Part shown: positions 33,951 through 42,428 of the stretch, piece after piece
How the letters are laid out: every line of letters starts with the position of its first letter
How positions within the stretch are numbered: the stretch's first letter is position 1
From: an uncultured Microbacteriaceae bacterium
GTDB lineage: Bacteria > Actinomycetota > Actinomycetes > Actinomycetales > Microbacteriaceae
Assembly: GCA_937872445.1 (NCBI GenBank)
Contig: CALMSL010000049.1
Location: forward strand, 1 to 64,000
Length of the DNA: 64,000 bases
Direction of reading: 5' to 3'
Notes under the pieces: model-generated
What the model saw: only the letters and a program-made list of their open reading frames with translations
Databases searched by the model: none
Told to the model about the DNA's origin: nothing
Position numbers and translations under genes: made by a program

Positions 33951-34599
33951 ATTCGGGGGGAGTAACCCCGCTGTCAAGTGGAGAGGGGTAGCCCGTCAGG
34001 TGCCACTGAATCACCGGGCCAATGCGACGAGCGACCTCATCGATGGAGGCACTGGCGAGTGGTTCCACACGCACGCCGTACCGCACCATGAAGAGTCCAA
34101 CGATCTGCGATGCAACTGCGCCTGCCCGCAGCTCGCCGTCATCGACGCCGAGGTCGGCGGCGACTTTCTTCAGAACTTCGCGCGTGATGAACTGTCGCAG
34201 CATTGTTGCGGCGAAGTCGTGGCCAAGTGCGGTGCGGATGAGGCTGATGATCCGTTCGGCGGACTTGCCGGACTCCATTTGCGTGAGAACGACGATGACA
34301 AGGTTCACGCCGATCTGGTCCCGCGGACCGCGCAAGACCTCTTTGACGATGAGGTCCGGCCGGATGGGCGAACTCACGGACGCGGCAAAAAGTTCCGGCT
34401 TTTCGCTGAAATAGTGGTGTACCAGGGCAGGATCGACGTCTGCTCGCCGGGCAATCGCACGCAGCGACGTCGCGTCGTAGCCCTTTTCGAGAAACTCCTT
34501 CGACGCTGCCTCGAGAATCTGGGCCCGCGCATCCGCGTCCCCGGTCCGGCGCCGCCCTCGCGAGCGGGGCGCAGTCTCACCGTCAGCAACCCGTGCCAT
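33949..34599 (-). CDS. TetR-family regulator of the ABC exporter
   Basis: The protein has 216 residues. An Arg-rich N-terminal arm (APRSRGRRRTG) precedes the helix-turn-helix TSLRAIARRADVDPALVHHY followed by FSEKPELFAASV. The ligand domain (about 80-205) resembles the TetR_C group with PRDQIGVNLVIVVLTQ and LRQFITREVLKKVA. It lies 8 bp upstream of the ATPase on the same strand, so a repressor-exporter operon for drug or toxin efflux is likely. Confidence 0.93.
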   Translation of the reverse strand: MARVADGETAPRSRGRRRTGDADARAQILEAASKEFLEKGYDATSLRAIARRADVDPALVHHYFSEKPELFAASVSSPIRPDLIVKEVLRGPRDQIGVNLVIVVLTQMESGKSAERIISLIRTALGHDFAATMLRQFITREVLKKVAADLGVDDGELRAGAVASQIVGLFMVRYGVRVEPLASASIDEVARRIGPVIQWHLTGYPSPLDSGVTPPE

Positions 34600-34611
34600 A
34601 TCGACAGGCTA
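34599..34611 (-). promoter_or_regulatory. Leaderless-type promoter of the TetR-ABC operon
   Basis: On the minus strand TAGCCT (34611 to 34606) ends 7 nt before the ATG at 34599; no ribosome site is visible. Confidence 0.5.
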
Positions 34612-34732
34612 GACGACTTTCGACGGATGCCCACGGTAGAGGTGTAGCGGCGGGGAGGTCCGTTCCTGAACCCCCGTCGTGAGTGGGCTGATCGCGTGAT
34701 GATTTCTCGGTGAGAGTGCAGGAAGGTTTGGT

Positions 34733-34738
34733 TATAGT
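34733..34738 (+). promoter_or_regulatory. -10 element of the LemA gene
   Basis: TATAGT predicts a start near 34745 and a leader of about 60 nt, with AAGGAG (34790-34795) before the ATG. No convincing -35 was found. Confidence 0.4.
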
Positions 34739-34806
34739 GGACTGCAGCACAGCACGCCGTCGGCGAGCACTGTGCACCGCAGAGCGCACCTAAGGAGCTT
34801 TCAGCA

Positions 34807-35376
34807 ATGGATTCACTCTGGATCGTCATTGGCATCATCGTCCTGCTGGTCGTCATCATCGGCATCTACCTGTGGTCGACGTACAACGGACTCGTCCGCC
34901 TTAAGGTGCGTGTGGACGAGGCGTGGAGCGACATCACCGTCCAGCTCAAACGCCGTGCCGACCTCATCCCGAACCTCATCGAGTCGGTGAAGGGGTACGC
35001 AGCCCATGAGAAGGGCGTGTTCGAGGCCGTCACGAAGGCCCGCGCAGAATCGCTGAGCGCCGGAACCCCCGCCGAGGCCGCCGCAGCCGAGAACCACATG
35101 CAGGCAGCGCTCAAGAGCATCTTCGCCGTCGCGGAAGCGTACCCGCAGCTCCAGGCCAGCCAGAACTACCTGCAGCTGCAGGGCGAACTCGTCGACACCG
35201 AGGACAAGATCCAGGCCTCGCGCCGCTTCTACAACGGCGGCGTGCGCGAGTTCAACACGAAGATCCAGGTGTTCCCGAACACCCTGTTCGTGCGCGGGCT
35301 CGGATTCACGGAGCGTGAGTTCTTCGAGGTTTCGGATTCGGCAGCGATCGCGGAGCCGCCTCGCGTGCAGTTTTGA
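34807..35376 (+). CDS. LemA family protein
   Basis: The protein has 189 residues. One N-terminal membrane helix (WIVIGIIVLLVVIIGIYLW) is followed by a long helical cytoplasmic domain with LemA hallmarks: YNGLVRLKVRVDEAWSDITV, QLKRRADLIPNLIESVKGYA, YPQLQASQNYLQLQGEL, DKIQASRRFYNGGVREFN and FPNTLFVRGLGF. The function of LemA is not settled. It is often next to membrane proteases, as here with HtpX 107 bp downstream. Confidence 0.95.
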   Translation: MDSLWIVIGIIVLLVVIIGIYLWSTYNGLVRLKVRVDEAWSDITVQLKRRADLIPNLIESVKGYAAHEKGVFEAVTKARAESLSAGTPAEAAAAENHMQAALKSIFAVAEAYPQLQASQNYLQLQGELVDTEDKIQASRRFYNGGVREFNTKIQVFPNTLFVRGLGFTEREFFEVSDSAAIAEPPRVQF

Positions 35377-35420
35377 CCTGAAGGTTGAGGCTTCGATAGA
35401 AGGCTCAATCGGAAGGTCAA

Positions 35421-35457
35421 GATTGAGTAGCGCCGCGCGCGGCGCGTATCGAAATCT
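35421..35457. repeat. Second dispersed-type palindrome between LemA and HtpX genes
   Basis: TTGAGTAGC, the perfect 16-bp palindrome GCGCCGCGCGCGGCGC (35430-35445), then GTATCGAAATCTC. Degenerate pieces of the same flanks (GTTGAGG, CTTCGATAGAAGGCTCAATC) lie just upstream from 35384. Confidence 0.65.
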
Positions 35458-35483
35458 CTGTTAGCTACAGCGAGGTTTAGAGC

Positions 35484-36389
35484 ATGTACAAAGCCATAGC
35501 GCGCAATAAGCGCAACACTGTGTTCATCATGGTGGGCTTCGTCGCGCTCGTTGCCGTCATCGGGTTCGTCGTGAACCTGATTTGGGCGGGCGATCCCTTG
35601 CGCACCGGCAATTGGACCGTCACCATCGCGACAATCATCGGCGTGGGAATCTACGTCATCATCCAGTACTTCGCGGGCAGCAGCCAGGCGCTCGCGATGA
35701 GCGGGGCGCGCCAGATTCAGAAAGCGGACAATCCGAGGCTGTACCGGGTGGTCGAGAATCTCGCAATCACCAAAGGCCTGCCCATGCCGAAGGTGTACAT
35801 CGTCAACGACCCTGCACCCAATGCGTTCGCGACGGGTCGGAAGCCGGAACTCGCGGCGGTCGCGGCGACGACGGGTCTCCTCGACATGATGACGGACAGC
35901 GAGCTCGAGGGCGTCATGGCGCATGAGATGGGCCATGTCGAGAACTTCGACATCCGCCTCAACACGATTGTGTTCGCGCTCGTGGTCGCGATCGGCATCA
36001 TCGTCGACATCCTCATGCGGATGATGTGGTTCAGCGGCGGCCGACGCAACAACAACAGCGGCGGCAACCCGATCATGCTCATCGTCGGAATCGCGGCGCT
36101 CGTCCTGTCGCCCATTCTTGCGGCGTTGATCCAGTCGGCGATCTCCCGCCAGCGCGAATACCTCGCGGATGCGACGGGAGCGATGACAACGCGGCACCCT
36201 GAGGCGCTCGCGAGCGCGCTGGAGAAGCTCGGCCAGTACGGCAAGCCCATGATCAAACAGAACTCGACGATGGCGCACATGTGGTTCGGGGATCCGACGA
36301 AGCCGGGCGCGATGAGCAAGCTGTTCAGCACCCACCCGCCGATCGCGGATCGGGTCAAGCGCCTCCTGAACAACGCGACGAAGTTCTAG
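35484..36389 (+). CDS. htpX: HtpX-like membrane zinc metalloprotease
   Basis: The protein has 301 residues. Two N-terminal helices (about 14-32 and 45-63) precede the catalytic region: VMAHEMGHVENFDIRLNT with Zn ligands His147 and His151, then two more helices (about 165-185 and 195-217) and the third ligand Glu in SRQREYLADATGA. The C-terminal STHPPIADRVKRL is a family signature. It degrades misfolded membrane proteins. LemA upstream is a recurrent partner. Confidence 0.96.
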   Translation: MYKAIARNKRNTVFIMVGFVALVAVIGFVVNLIWAGDPLRTGNWTVTIATIIGVGIYVIIQYFAGSSQALAMSGARQIQKADNPRLYRVVENLAITKGLPMPKVYIVNDPAPNAFATGRKPELAAVAATTGLLDMMTDSELEGVMAHEMGHVENFDIRLNTIVFALVVAIGIIVDILMRMMWFSGGRRNNNSGGNPIMLIVGIAALVLSPILAALIQSAISRQREYLADATGAMTTRHPEALASALEKLGQYGKPMIKQNSTMAHMWFGDPTKPGAMSKLFSTHPPIADRVKRLLNNATKF

Positions 36390-36401
36390 ACGGGCAGTGC
36401 C

Positions 36402-37595
36402 CTAACCCAGCGCCCCCGCGATCGCGCGGCTGAGGTTGCCGCGACCCGCGACCGCAATCGACTCGAGTTGCTGCCAGCCCATAACCGCGTGCAGCGTCGG
36501 CACGAGACGTTCCGCGACGCTTACGGGATCGGCGTGCGGTTCGTGCCACGCCGACTGCACGCGCAGAACCCCGGCCTGCCGGTCGTTCTTCAGGTCGATG
36601 CGCCCCACGATCCGGTCATCCACGAGAATCGGCAGGCAGTAGTAACCGAATACCCGCTGGGGCTCCGGCGTGTAGATCTCGATGCGGTAGTGGAAGTCGA
36701 ACAGCCGCTCGGCCCGGTCGCGGCGCCACACGACGGGATCGAAGGGAGACAGGAGCGCAACCGCGTCGATTCGGCGGGGAGTGCGCGCATCCCGGTGGAG
36801 CCAGGCCGACTGGCGCCAGCCCTCCACCCCGACCGGGCGCACGATGCCTTCCTCCTCGAGCTCCTTCAACAGCGCGGCCACCGGCACGTTCTTGAGCCGG
36901 AAATAGTCGGCGATGTCGGATGTCGTGGCGACGCCGTGCGCACGCGCAGCATGCTCCACGAGCTGTTTCTGCGCCTGCCGGGCCGGGATGTCGCGCGACA
37001 CGACCTCCCGCGGCAACACGTGGTCCGCGAGCGCGTAGACGCGCTCGAAGCGCGTGCGTCCCGCACTCGTCACCTCCCCCCAGCGGAACAGGGCCTCCAG
37101 CCCGGTCTTCACATCGGACCAGCCCCACCACGGGCCCGAGCGCTTGTTGGCGTCGTGCTCGACCTGGCTGGCGGCGAGCGGCCCCTTCTCGGCCAGCTCT
37201 CGCCGCAACCAGTCGAGCATGGGGGAGTGGGACGCCGCCCACGACGTGAGGTCATCCTTTTCCGAGTGCCGGTAGCGTTCCATCCGCCAGCGGAACAGCG
37301 GCCAGGACTCCACCGGGATGAGCGCCGCCTCGTGCGCCCAGTATTCGACATACCGGCCCCGCCGCGAGAAGGTGAGCCGGTCGAGGTGCGCCTTGTCGTA
37401 GGTGCCAAGCCGGGCGAACACCGGCAGGTAGTGGCTGCGTTCGAAGACGTTTACCGAGTCGAGCTGCAGGAGGCCGAGGCGGTCGATCGCGAGGTTCAGC
37501 TGGCGCGCTCCGACAGCATCCGGGGCAGGGCGTGCAAATCCCTGCGCGGCCAGGGCGATGCGCCGTGCGCGCGCGGCGGAAATTGTCTCGACCAT
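36402..37595 (-). CDS. YcaQ/AlkZ-like DNA glycosylase (winged-helix, HTH_42)
   Basis: The protein has 397 residues built of tandem winged-helix domains. Near the N-terminus GLLQLDSVNVFERSHYLPVF contains Gln44-Leu45-Asp46, matching the catalytic QxD motif of YcaQ/AlkX enzymes that unhook interstrand DNA cross-links. Further landmarks are YWAHEAALIPVESWPLFRWR and LLSPFDPVVWRRDRAERLFD with FGYYCLPILVDDRIVGRID. A TATCGT box lies just upstream of the ATG. It converges on htpX. The repair role is inferred from family. Confidence 0.9.
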   Translation of the reverse strand: MVETISAARARRIALAAQGFARPAPDAVGARQLNLAIDRLGLLQLDSVNVFERSHYLPVFARLGTYDKAHLDRLTFSRRGRYVEYWAHEAALIPVESWPLFRWRMERYRHSEKDDLTSWAASHSPMLDWLRRELAEKGPLAASQVEHDANKRSGPWWGWSDVKTGLEALFRWGEVTSAGRTRFERVYALADHVLPREVVSRDIPARQAQKQLVEHAARAHGVATTSDIADYFRLKNVPVAALLKELEEEGIVRPVGVEGWRQSAWLHRDARTPRRIDAVALLSPFDPVVWRRDRAERLFDFHYRIEIYTPEPQRVFGYYCLPILVDDRIVGRIDLKNDRQAGVLRVQSAWHEPHADPVSVAERLVPTLHAVMGWQQLESIAVAGRGNLSRAIAGALG

Positions 37596-37733
37596 CGGGT
37601 TCGACGATACCGGTCACGGGTGACACGGTCGGATTGACTGCGTGGACCGGCTCCCGAAACGGGGCCGCCGCCAGCGGGAATGCCGTTTGCGGAATATGAG
37701 TTTCGCGGCATATGCGCGCCAATAGACTGAAGC

Positions 37734-38906
37734 GTGATGTTCCGCAAGCGACAGTCGCCCCCTGCAACACGCTCCCGCGCCTCCGCAGCACGCGCCCGCG
37801 CCGTTGACGATGCGGTGCCGGTCGGCATGCGCATTGCGGGAGCCTGGTCCTGGCGGATTCTGGCTGTCGCCGCTGTGGTCGCACTCCTGATCTACCTCGT
37901 GATCCAGTTGAAGCTCATCGTCGTCCCGTTCATGGTGGCGATCCTTCTCGCCGCACTCCTCGTGCCCTTCGTTCAGTTTCTGCAACGGCATCGCTGGCCG
38001 AAGTGGCTAGCCGTCACCGTCGCGGAGGTCGGAATCATCGGCGTCGTCACCGGCCTCATCTATTTGGTCGTCACGCAAATCATTCAGGGTTTTCCCGACA
38101 TCAGGGATCGATCACTCGCGTTCTACGACTCGTTCACGGCGCTCCTTCTTGCCTCCCCGCTGCACCTCACCGACGCCCAGATCAACGGCTACCTCGCGCA
38201 GGCCTGGCAGTCGATTCAGGCAGACAGCGCGGTTCTGGTCTCCGGCGCCTTGTCGTTCGGCTCCACGTTCGGGCACTTCCTCGCGGGCATCCTTCTCGCA
38301 CTCTTCGCCACCCTGTTCCTCCTCATCGACGGGCGCGGCGTGTGGGCGTGGACGGTCAGGCTGTTCCCCCGCGCTGCGCGGCCGGCGGTGGACGGTGCGG
38401 GGCGCGCCGGTTGGGTCACCCTCACCAACTTCGTGAAGGTGCAGATCTTCGTCGCGTTCATCGATGCGGTGGGGATCGGCCTCGGGGCGTGGATTCTCGG
38501 TCTGTTCTTCGGCGGTTTCCCGCTCGTTTTGCCCATTGCGATCGCCGTTTTCCTGGGATCCTTCATCCCCGTTGTTGGTGCCGTTCTCACCGGCGTGATC
38601 GCCGTGTTCGTCGCCCTCGTGTATTTGGGCCCGATACCGGCCGTCATCATGCTGGGGATCGTGCTCCTCGTGCAGCAGGTCGAAGGCCACGTGCTGCAGC
38701 CGCTTGTCATGGGAACCGCGGTGAAGGTACATCCGCTTGCCGTCGTGTTCGCGGTTGGGGCCGGCGGATTCCTTGCCGGCATCCCCGGGGCGCTCTTTGC
38801 GGTGCCGGTCGTCGCGACCATCAATGTGATGGTGCACTACATCGCGCGAGGCGAATGGCGGGTTCACCCGAACCCCACCCTGAAGGATGTGCTGCGCGAT
38901 GAGTGA
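37734..38906 (+). CDS. AI-2E family membrane protein (permease-like)
   Basis: The protein has about 390 residues and eight predicted helices. A disordered Arg/Ala-rich N-terminus is followed by AWSWRILAVAAVVALLIYLV and the family core VPFMVAILLAALLVPFVQFL, then VLPIAIAVFLGSFIPVVGAV, VQQVEGHVLQPLVMGTAVKV and HPLAVVFAVGAGGFLAGIPG. Members include TqsA and Na+/H+ antiporter-like proteins. The start may be GTG 37734 or ATG 37737; TAGACT (37723-37728) lies 6-9 nt upstream. It overlaps ilvA by 8 bp. Confidence 0.92.
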   Translation: MMFRKRQSPPATRSRASAARARAVDDAVPVGMRIAGAWSWRILAVAAVVALLIYLVIQLKLIVVPFMVAILLAALLVPFVQFLQRHRWPKWLAVTVAEVGIIGVVTGLIYLVVTQIIQGFPDIRDRSLAFYDSFTALLLASPLHLTDAQINGYLAQAWQSIQADSAVLVSGALSFGSTFGHFLAGILLALFATLFLLIDGRGVWAWTVRLFPRAARPAVDGAGRAGWVTLTNFVKVQIFVAFIDAVGIGLGAWILGLFFGGFPLVLPIAIAVFLGSFIPVVGAVLTGVIAVFVALVYLGPIPAVIMLGIVLLVQQVEGHVLQPLVMGTAVKVHPLAVVFAVGAGGFLAGIPGALFAVPVVATINVMVHYIARGEWRVHPNPTLKDVLRDE

Positions 38907-40131
38907 GACGGTGGTGCCCACGCTGGATGCACTCCAGGCGGCGCGCGAGCTCGTTGCAGCCGTGGCGAACGTCACCCCGATGGAGGAGTCGCGCTACCTC
39001 ACGAACGTCCTTGGTTCGCCCGTGCTGCTCAAGTGCGAAAATCTGCAGCGCACCGGCTCCTACAAGATTCGCGGAGCGTACAACCGGATGGCGCGGCTTA
39101 CCCCCGAGGAGCGAGCGCGAGGGGTTGTGGCCGCGTCCGCCGGAAACCACGCACAGGGTGTGGCGCTCGCCGCCCGCGAGCTCGGGATCAGCGCGACCAT
39201 CTTCATGCCGGTCGGCGTCGCACTACCCAAACTTCAGGCGACCCGCAGTTACGGCGCCGATGTGATTCTTCGCGGGCACTCGGTTGACGAGCCGCTGCGC
39301 GCCGCGGCCGAATTCGCTGAATCCACCGGCTCGATTCTCATTCCGCCGTTCGATCACCTCGACATCATCACCGGGCAGGGAACCCTGGGTCTGGAGATTC
39401 TGGACCAGGTCCCCGACGTGGAGTCCATCATCGTGCCAATCGGCGGCGGCGGGCTCATCGCGGGGATCGCGAGCGCCGTCAAGCAGCGTGCGGCGCTCGA
39501 GGGGCGCACCATCCGGGTGATCGGTGTTCAGGCGGAGAACTCGGCGCCGTATCCGCGGTCGATCGAAGCGGGCGAACCGGTGGAGATCCGCATCAAGCCG
39601 ACGATTGCGGACGGTATCGCGGTGAGCAAGCCGGGGGCGCTCAACTTTGCCATCATCCGGGACCTCGTCGACGACATCGTCACGGTGAGCGACGACGAAA
39701 CCGCGCAAGCGCTTCTGGTGCTGCTGGAGCGCGCAAAGCTGGTCGTCGAGCCGGCGGGGGCCGTCGCGGTCGCCGCGATCGTGACCGGCAAGGTCGAGAA
39801 CCTCGGCAAGACCGTCGCCGTGCTGAGCGGCGGGAACATCGATCCGCAGGTCATGGAGCGCGTCATTTCCCTCGGGCTCGCGGCGTCCGACCGGTACCTC
39901 AAACTCCGCGTCAAACTTCCGGATCGCCCTGGGCAGCTTGCGCGCATCGCCGAGTTGATTTCGGATGCCAACGCGAACGTCATCGAGGTGTCGCACGCCC
40001 GGAACGGCCGCGGTGCGCTCCTGGGCGAAGTGGAACTCGAACTGAGCCTGGAGACGCGCGGACCGGAGCACGTGCAGCGCGTCCTCGACCACTTGCGCGA
40101 GGCCGACTACGACCCGCGCACCGAGTACTAG
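38899..40131 (+). CDS. ilvA: Threonine ammonia-lyase (threonine dehydratase) with ACT domain
   Basis: The protein has 410 residues. It converts threonine to 2-oxobutanoate with PLP, the entry to isoleucine synthesis. The PLP Lys56 is in CENLQRTGSYKIRGAYNRM. The phosphate-binding loop is PIGGGGLIAGIAS, and AASAGNHAQGVA is also present. The C-terminal ACT domain (about 325-405, KLRVKLPDRPGQLARIAELI) is the regulatory end. This is the short form with one ACT domain. ATG 38899 lies within the previous gene; GTG 38887 is less likely. Confidence 0.95.
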   Translation: MSETVVPTLDALQAARELVAAVANVTPMEESRYLTNVLGSPVLLKCENLQRTGSYKIRGAYNRMARLTPEERARGVVAASAGNHAQGVALAARELGISATIFMPVGVALPKLQATRSYGADVILRGHSVDEPLRAAAEFAESTGSILIPPFDHLDIITGQGTLGLEILDQVPDVESIIVPIGGGGLIAGIASAVKQRAALEGRTIRVIGVQAENSAPYPRSIEAGEPVEIRIKPTIADGIAVSKPGALNFAIIRDLVDDIVTVSDDETAQALLVLLERAKLVVEPAGAVAVAAIVTGKVENLGKTVAVLSGGNIDPQVMERVISLGLAASDRYLKLRVKLPDRPGQLARIAELISDANANVIEVSHARNGRGALLGEVELELSLETRGPEHVQRVLDHLREADYDPRTEY

Positions 40132-40140
40132 GAAGTGCAC

Positions 40141-40181
40141 TCCCTTCGAGACGCGTGCTCCGCACGCTCCTCAGGGAGCGG
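40141..40181. repeat. Dispersed palindromic repeat, copy C
   Basis: TCCCTTCGAGAC, inner stem GCGTGC-TCC-GCACGC, then TCCTCAGGGAGCGG. It fills the gap between the convergent ilvA and greA genes, abutting the greA stop. Confidence 0.8.
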
Positions 40182-40183
40182 AA

Positions 40184-40669
40184 TCAGAAGCTGTACGTCT
40201 TGACCGACAGCAGCTCGACCGAGATTTCCTTGCCGTTCGGCGCCGTGTAGCTCACGGTGTCGCCCTCCTTGTGGCCCATGATCGCCATGCCCAGGGGGCT
40301 TTTCTCGCTGTACACGTCGAGGTCGCTGTCGCCGGCGATCTCGCGGCTGCCGACCACGAACGTGCTCTTCTCACCGGAAATCTTCGCGGTTACGAGCATG
40401 CCCGGCTCGACGACGCCGTCGTCAGGCGGATTGCCGACGTTCGCGTTGCGCAGGAGTGACGTGAGCTGGCGGATGCGGGCCTCGATCTTGCCCTGCTCTT
40501 CCTTCGCGGCGTGGTAGCCGCCGTTCTCCTTGAGGTCGCCCTCCTCGCGCGCAAGCTCGATTTTGTGCGCGATCTCGGCGCGTCCCTGGCCACTCAGGTG
40601 TTCGAGTTCGCTCGTGAGTCGATCGAACGCCTCCTGGGTCAACCAGGTTTCGGCAGTCGTGTCAGCCAT
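40184..40669 (-). CDS. greA: Transcription elongation factor GreA
   Basis: The protein has 161 residues. It rescues backtracked RNA polymerase by stimulating transcript cleavage. The N-terminal coiled coil begins WLTQEAFDRLTSELEHLSGQ and carries the acidic tip REEGDLKENGGYHAAKEEQG. The C-terminal FKBP-like domain has SEKSPLGMAIMGHKEGDTVS. ATG 40669 has GAAGGAG upstream; an in-frame ATG at 40717 would add 16 residues across that ribosome site. Confidence 0.97.
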   Translation of the reverse strand: MADTTAETWLTQEAFDRLTSELEHLSGQGRAEIAHKIELAREEGDLKENGGYHAAKEEQGKIEARIRQLTSLLRNANVGNPPDDGVVEPGMLVTAKISGEKSTFVVGSREIAGDSDLDVYSEKSPLGMAIMGHKEGDTVSYTAPNGKEISVELLSVKTYSF

Positions 40670-40765
40670 AGTGAACTCCTTCGGTGAGCCGTGGTCTTCC
40701 CGGGCATCGCCAGTCAAACAAATGAGACCGGCCAGACGACCGGTCTCGTAGCTACTCGCTCAATC

Positions 40766-41185
40766 TTACGTGAGCCAGCAACGGTAGATCAAGCCAGTCA
40801 CCGCGCGCTCGGAGGTCCGAACGGTTTCCGTGTACTGGCGCGTGAGGTTCGCGGATGCCGGCAGTTCCACGATCTTCCACCCCACGATCGCGTGCGCGGC
40901 ATTCTGCGCCTGGAGGGCGCACGAAACGGGTGCACCGGAGGACACCGAAACCTGCCAGGTGATGGTCACGGTGGAGTCGTCGACGATCTTGTGTCCGATG
41001 TCCTGCGCGTTGAGATTGCCCTGGCCGTTGTCGAGGCCGGCCCACAGAACCCAGGCCGCGAATATCACGACGAACAGCGCCGCGGCAACGATCGCGATCG
41101 TTCGATCACGCCGCTTCTTGTTCGGCGTGCGCCCGTAGCGCGCATCCAGTGCGGCGCGTTGCGCCGTGCCTGCGGTTTCCACCAT
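40766..41185 (-). CDS. DUF4307 family membrane protein
   Basis: The protein has 139 residues. A cytoplasmic N-terminus (ALDARYGRTPNKKRRDRTIA) leads to one membrane helix (about 29-50), then an external domain with DIGHKIVDDSTVTITWQVSV and a Cys pair (PVSCALQAQN and YRCWLT) that could form a disulfide. The R-Y-G-R start and KxxDDSxVxVxWxV core are the DUF4307 pattern. It is divergent from mca, with which it is linked in many actinobacteria. Function unknown. Confidence 0.9.
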   Translation of the reverse strand: MVETAGTAQRAALDARYGRTPNKKRRDRTIAIVAAALFVVIFAAWVLWAGLDNGQGNLNAQDIGHKIVDDSTVTITWQVSVSSGAPVSCALQAQNAAHAIVGWKIVELPASANLTRQYTETVRTSERAVTGLIYRCWLT

Positions 41186-41194
41186 CGTGCTCCC

Positions 41195-41223
41195 CGATTA
41201 GTCTGGTACCCCAAGGCTAATCG
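41195..41223. promoter_or_regulatory. Symmetric divergent promoter region of DUF4307 and mca
   Basis: CGATTAG (41195-41201) and CTAATCG (41217-41223) form a perfect 7-bp repeat. Each arm carries a TAATCG that can be the -10 of the gene it faces, so one protein bound to the repeat could control both genes. Confidence 0.5.
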
Positions 41224-41241
41224 TGGAAGTGAAGGAGACCT

Positions 41242-42117
41242 GTGCCCAAACGCCTTCTCGCGGTTCACGCGCATCCCGACGATGAGTCGAGCAAGGGCGC
41301 CGCAACCTACGCGCACTACGTTCAGGAGGGCGCGCAGGTGCTCGTCGTCAGTTGCACGGGGGGCGAGCGCGGGGACGTTCAGAACCCGCACCTGGTCGAA
41401 ATGGCGATGGCCGAGCGGGATATGGCGGGCCTGCGCCGCGTCGAGATGGCGCGCGCTCGCGAGGTAATCGGGTTCGATCATCTGTGGCTGGGTTTCGAGG
41501 ACTCGGGACTTCCGGAGGAGGGGGAAGCACTGGCCCCGAACTGTTTCGCCCTGATCCCGCTGGAGCACTCCGCCGAGCCGCTCGTAAAGATCATCCGCGA
41601 GTTTCGGCCCCAGGTGATGCTCACCTACGACGAGTCGGGCGGGTACCCGCATCCGGACCACGTCCGCACCCACGAGCTGTCGATCTATGCGATGGATGCC
41701 GCCGCGGATGCGTCCCGATACCCGCAGGCCGGCCCGCCGTGGCAAATCCAGAAGGTGTATTACGACCGGATCTTCAACGGTCCGCGAGCGAACGCCATGT
41801 TCGATGCTCTGAAGGAACGCGAACCGGAATCCCCGCTTCTCGAACAGTTGGACGGGATGCGTGCCTGGATGCGCGAGCGCCCGGACCTCGCGACCACCCA
41901 CATCGAGGTCGGGGCGTATTTCGACAAGCGCGACGATGCGCTGCGCTCGCACGCGAGCCAGGTGTCTCCGGACAGCAGCTTCTTTTTCTGGCCGAATGGG
42001 CTTCAACGCGACGTGTGGCCGTGGGAGGACTACCAGCTCGCGAGTTCACGTGTTGCCACTGAGTTGCCGGAGACTGATTTGTTCGCCGGTGTCGTCGCAG
42101 AGGAAGGTTCCGAATGA
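41242..42117 (+). CDS. mca: Mycothiol S-conjugate amidase
   Basis: The protein has 291 residues. It cleaves mycothiol conjugates of toxins, freeing a mercapturic acid for export and GlcN-Ins for reuse. Zn ligands are in VHAHPDDESSKGAA (His and Asp, about 9-14) and GGYPHPDHVRTHEL (His). The C-terminal stretch RDDALRSHASQVSPDSSFFF is typical of Mca as opposed to the deacetylase MshB. GTG 41242 follows GAAGGAG. It marks the organism as a mycothiol-using actinobacterium. Confidence 0.95.
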   Translation: MPKRLLAVHAHPDDESSKGAATYAHYVQEGAQVLVVSCTGGERGDVQNPHLVEMAMAERDMAGLRRVEMARAREVIGFDHLWLGFEDSGLPEEGEALAPNCFALIPLEHSAEPLVKIIREFRPQVMLTYDESGGYPHPDHVRTHELSIYAMDAAADASRYPQAGPPWQIQKVYYDRIFNGPRANAMFDALKEREPESPLLEQLDGMRAWMRERPDLATTHIEVGAYFDKRDDALRSHASQVSPDSSFFFWPNGLQRDVWPWEDYQLASSRVATELPETDLFAGVVAEEGSE

Positions 42118-42362
42118 TGGTGGCCACGATAGTGTCGGTTCTTCTCGAGGTGACGCCGACTCCGCCCCCCGATTTCGACCCGAACTCGGTCACGCCGACC
42201 TGGGTCGGCTTCACGATCACGTTCCTGGTCGCCGCGGCCACCGTCCTGCTCATCATGGACATGGTGCGCAGGATTCGCCGGGTCCGCTACCGTGCGGAAG
42301 CGCAGGAGCGACTTGAGGCCGAGCGTGCGGCCGACGACGTCTCGGGCGACGGAACTTCCTAG
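42114..42362 (+). CDS. Small single-pass membrane protein
   Basis: The protein has 82 residues. A short external N-terminus (TPTPPPDFDPNSVTPTWVGF) leads to one membrane helix (about 31-48) and a basic, then acidic cytoplasmic tail (RRIRRVRYRAEAQERLEAER). It overlaps the mca stop by 4 bp. Small proteins of this shape commonly follow mca in Microbacteriaceae; function unknown. Confidence 0.8.
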   Translation: MMVATIVSVLLEVTPTPPPDFDPNSVTPTWVGFTITFLVAAATVLLIMDMVRRIRRVRYRAEAQERLEAERAADDVSGDGTS

Positions 42363-42428
42363 CCAATTCCGAGGTAACAGGGGATTGACTGACCTTCACT
42401 ACCCCTTCGGGCATGGGAGAAATCTGAC

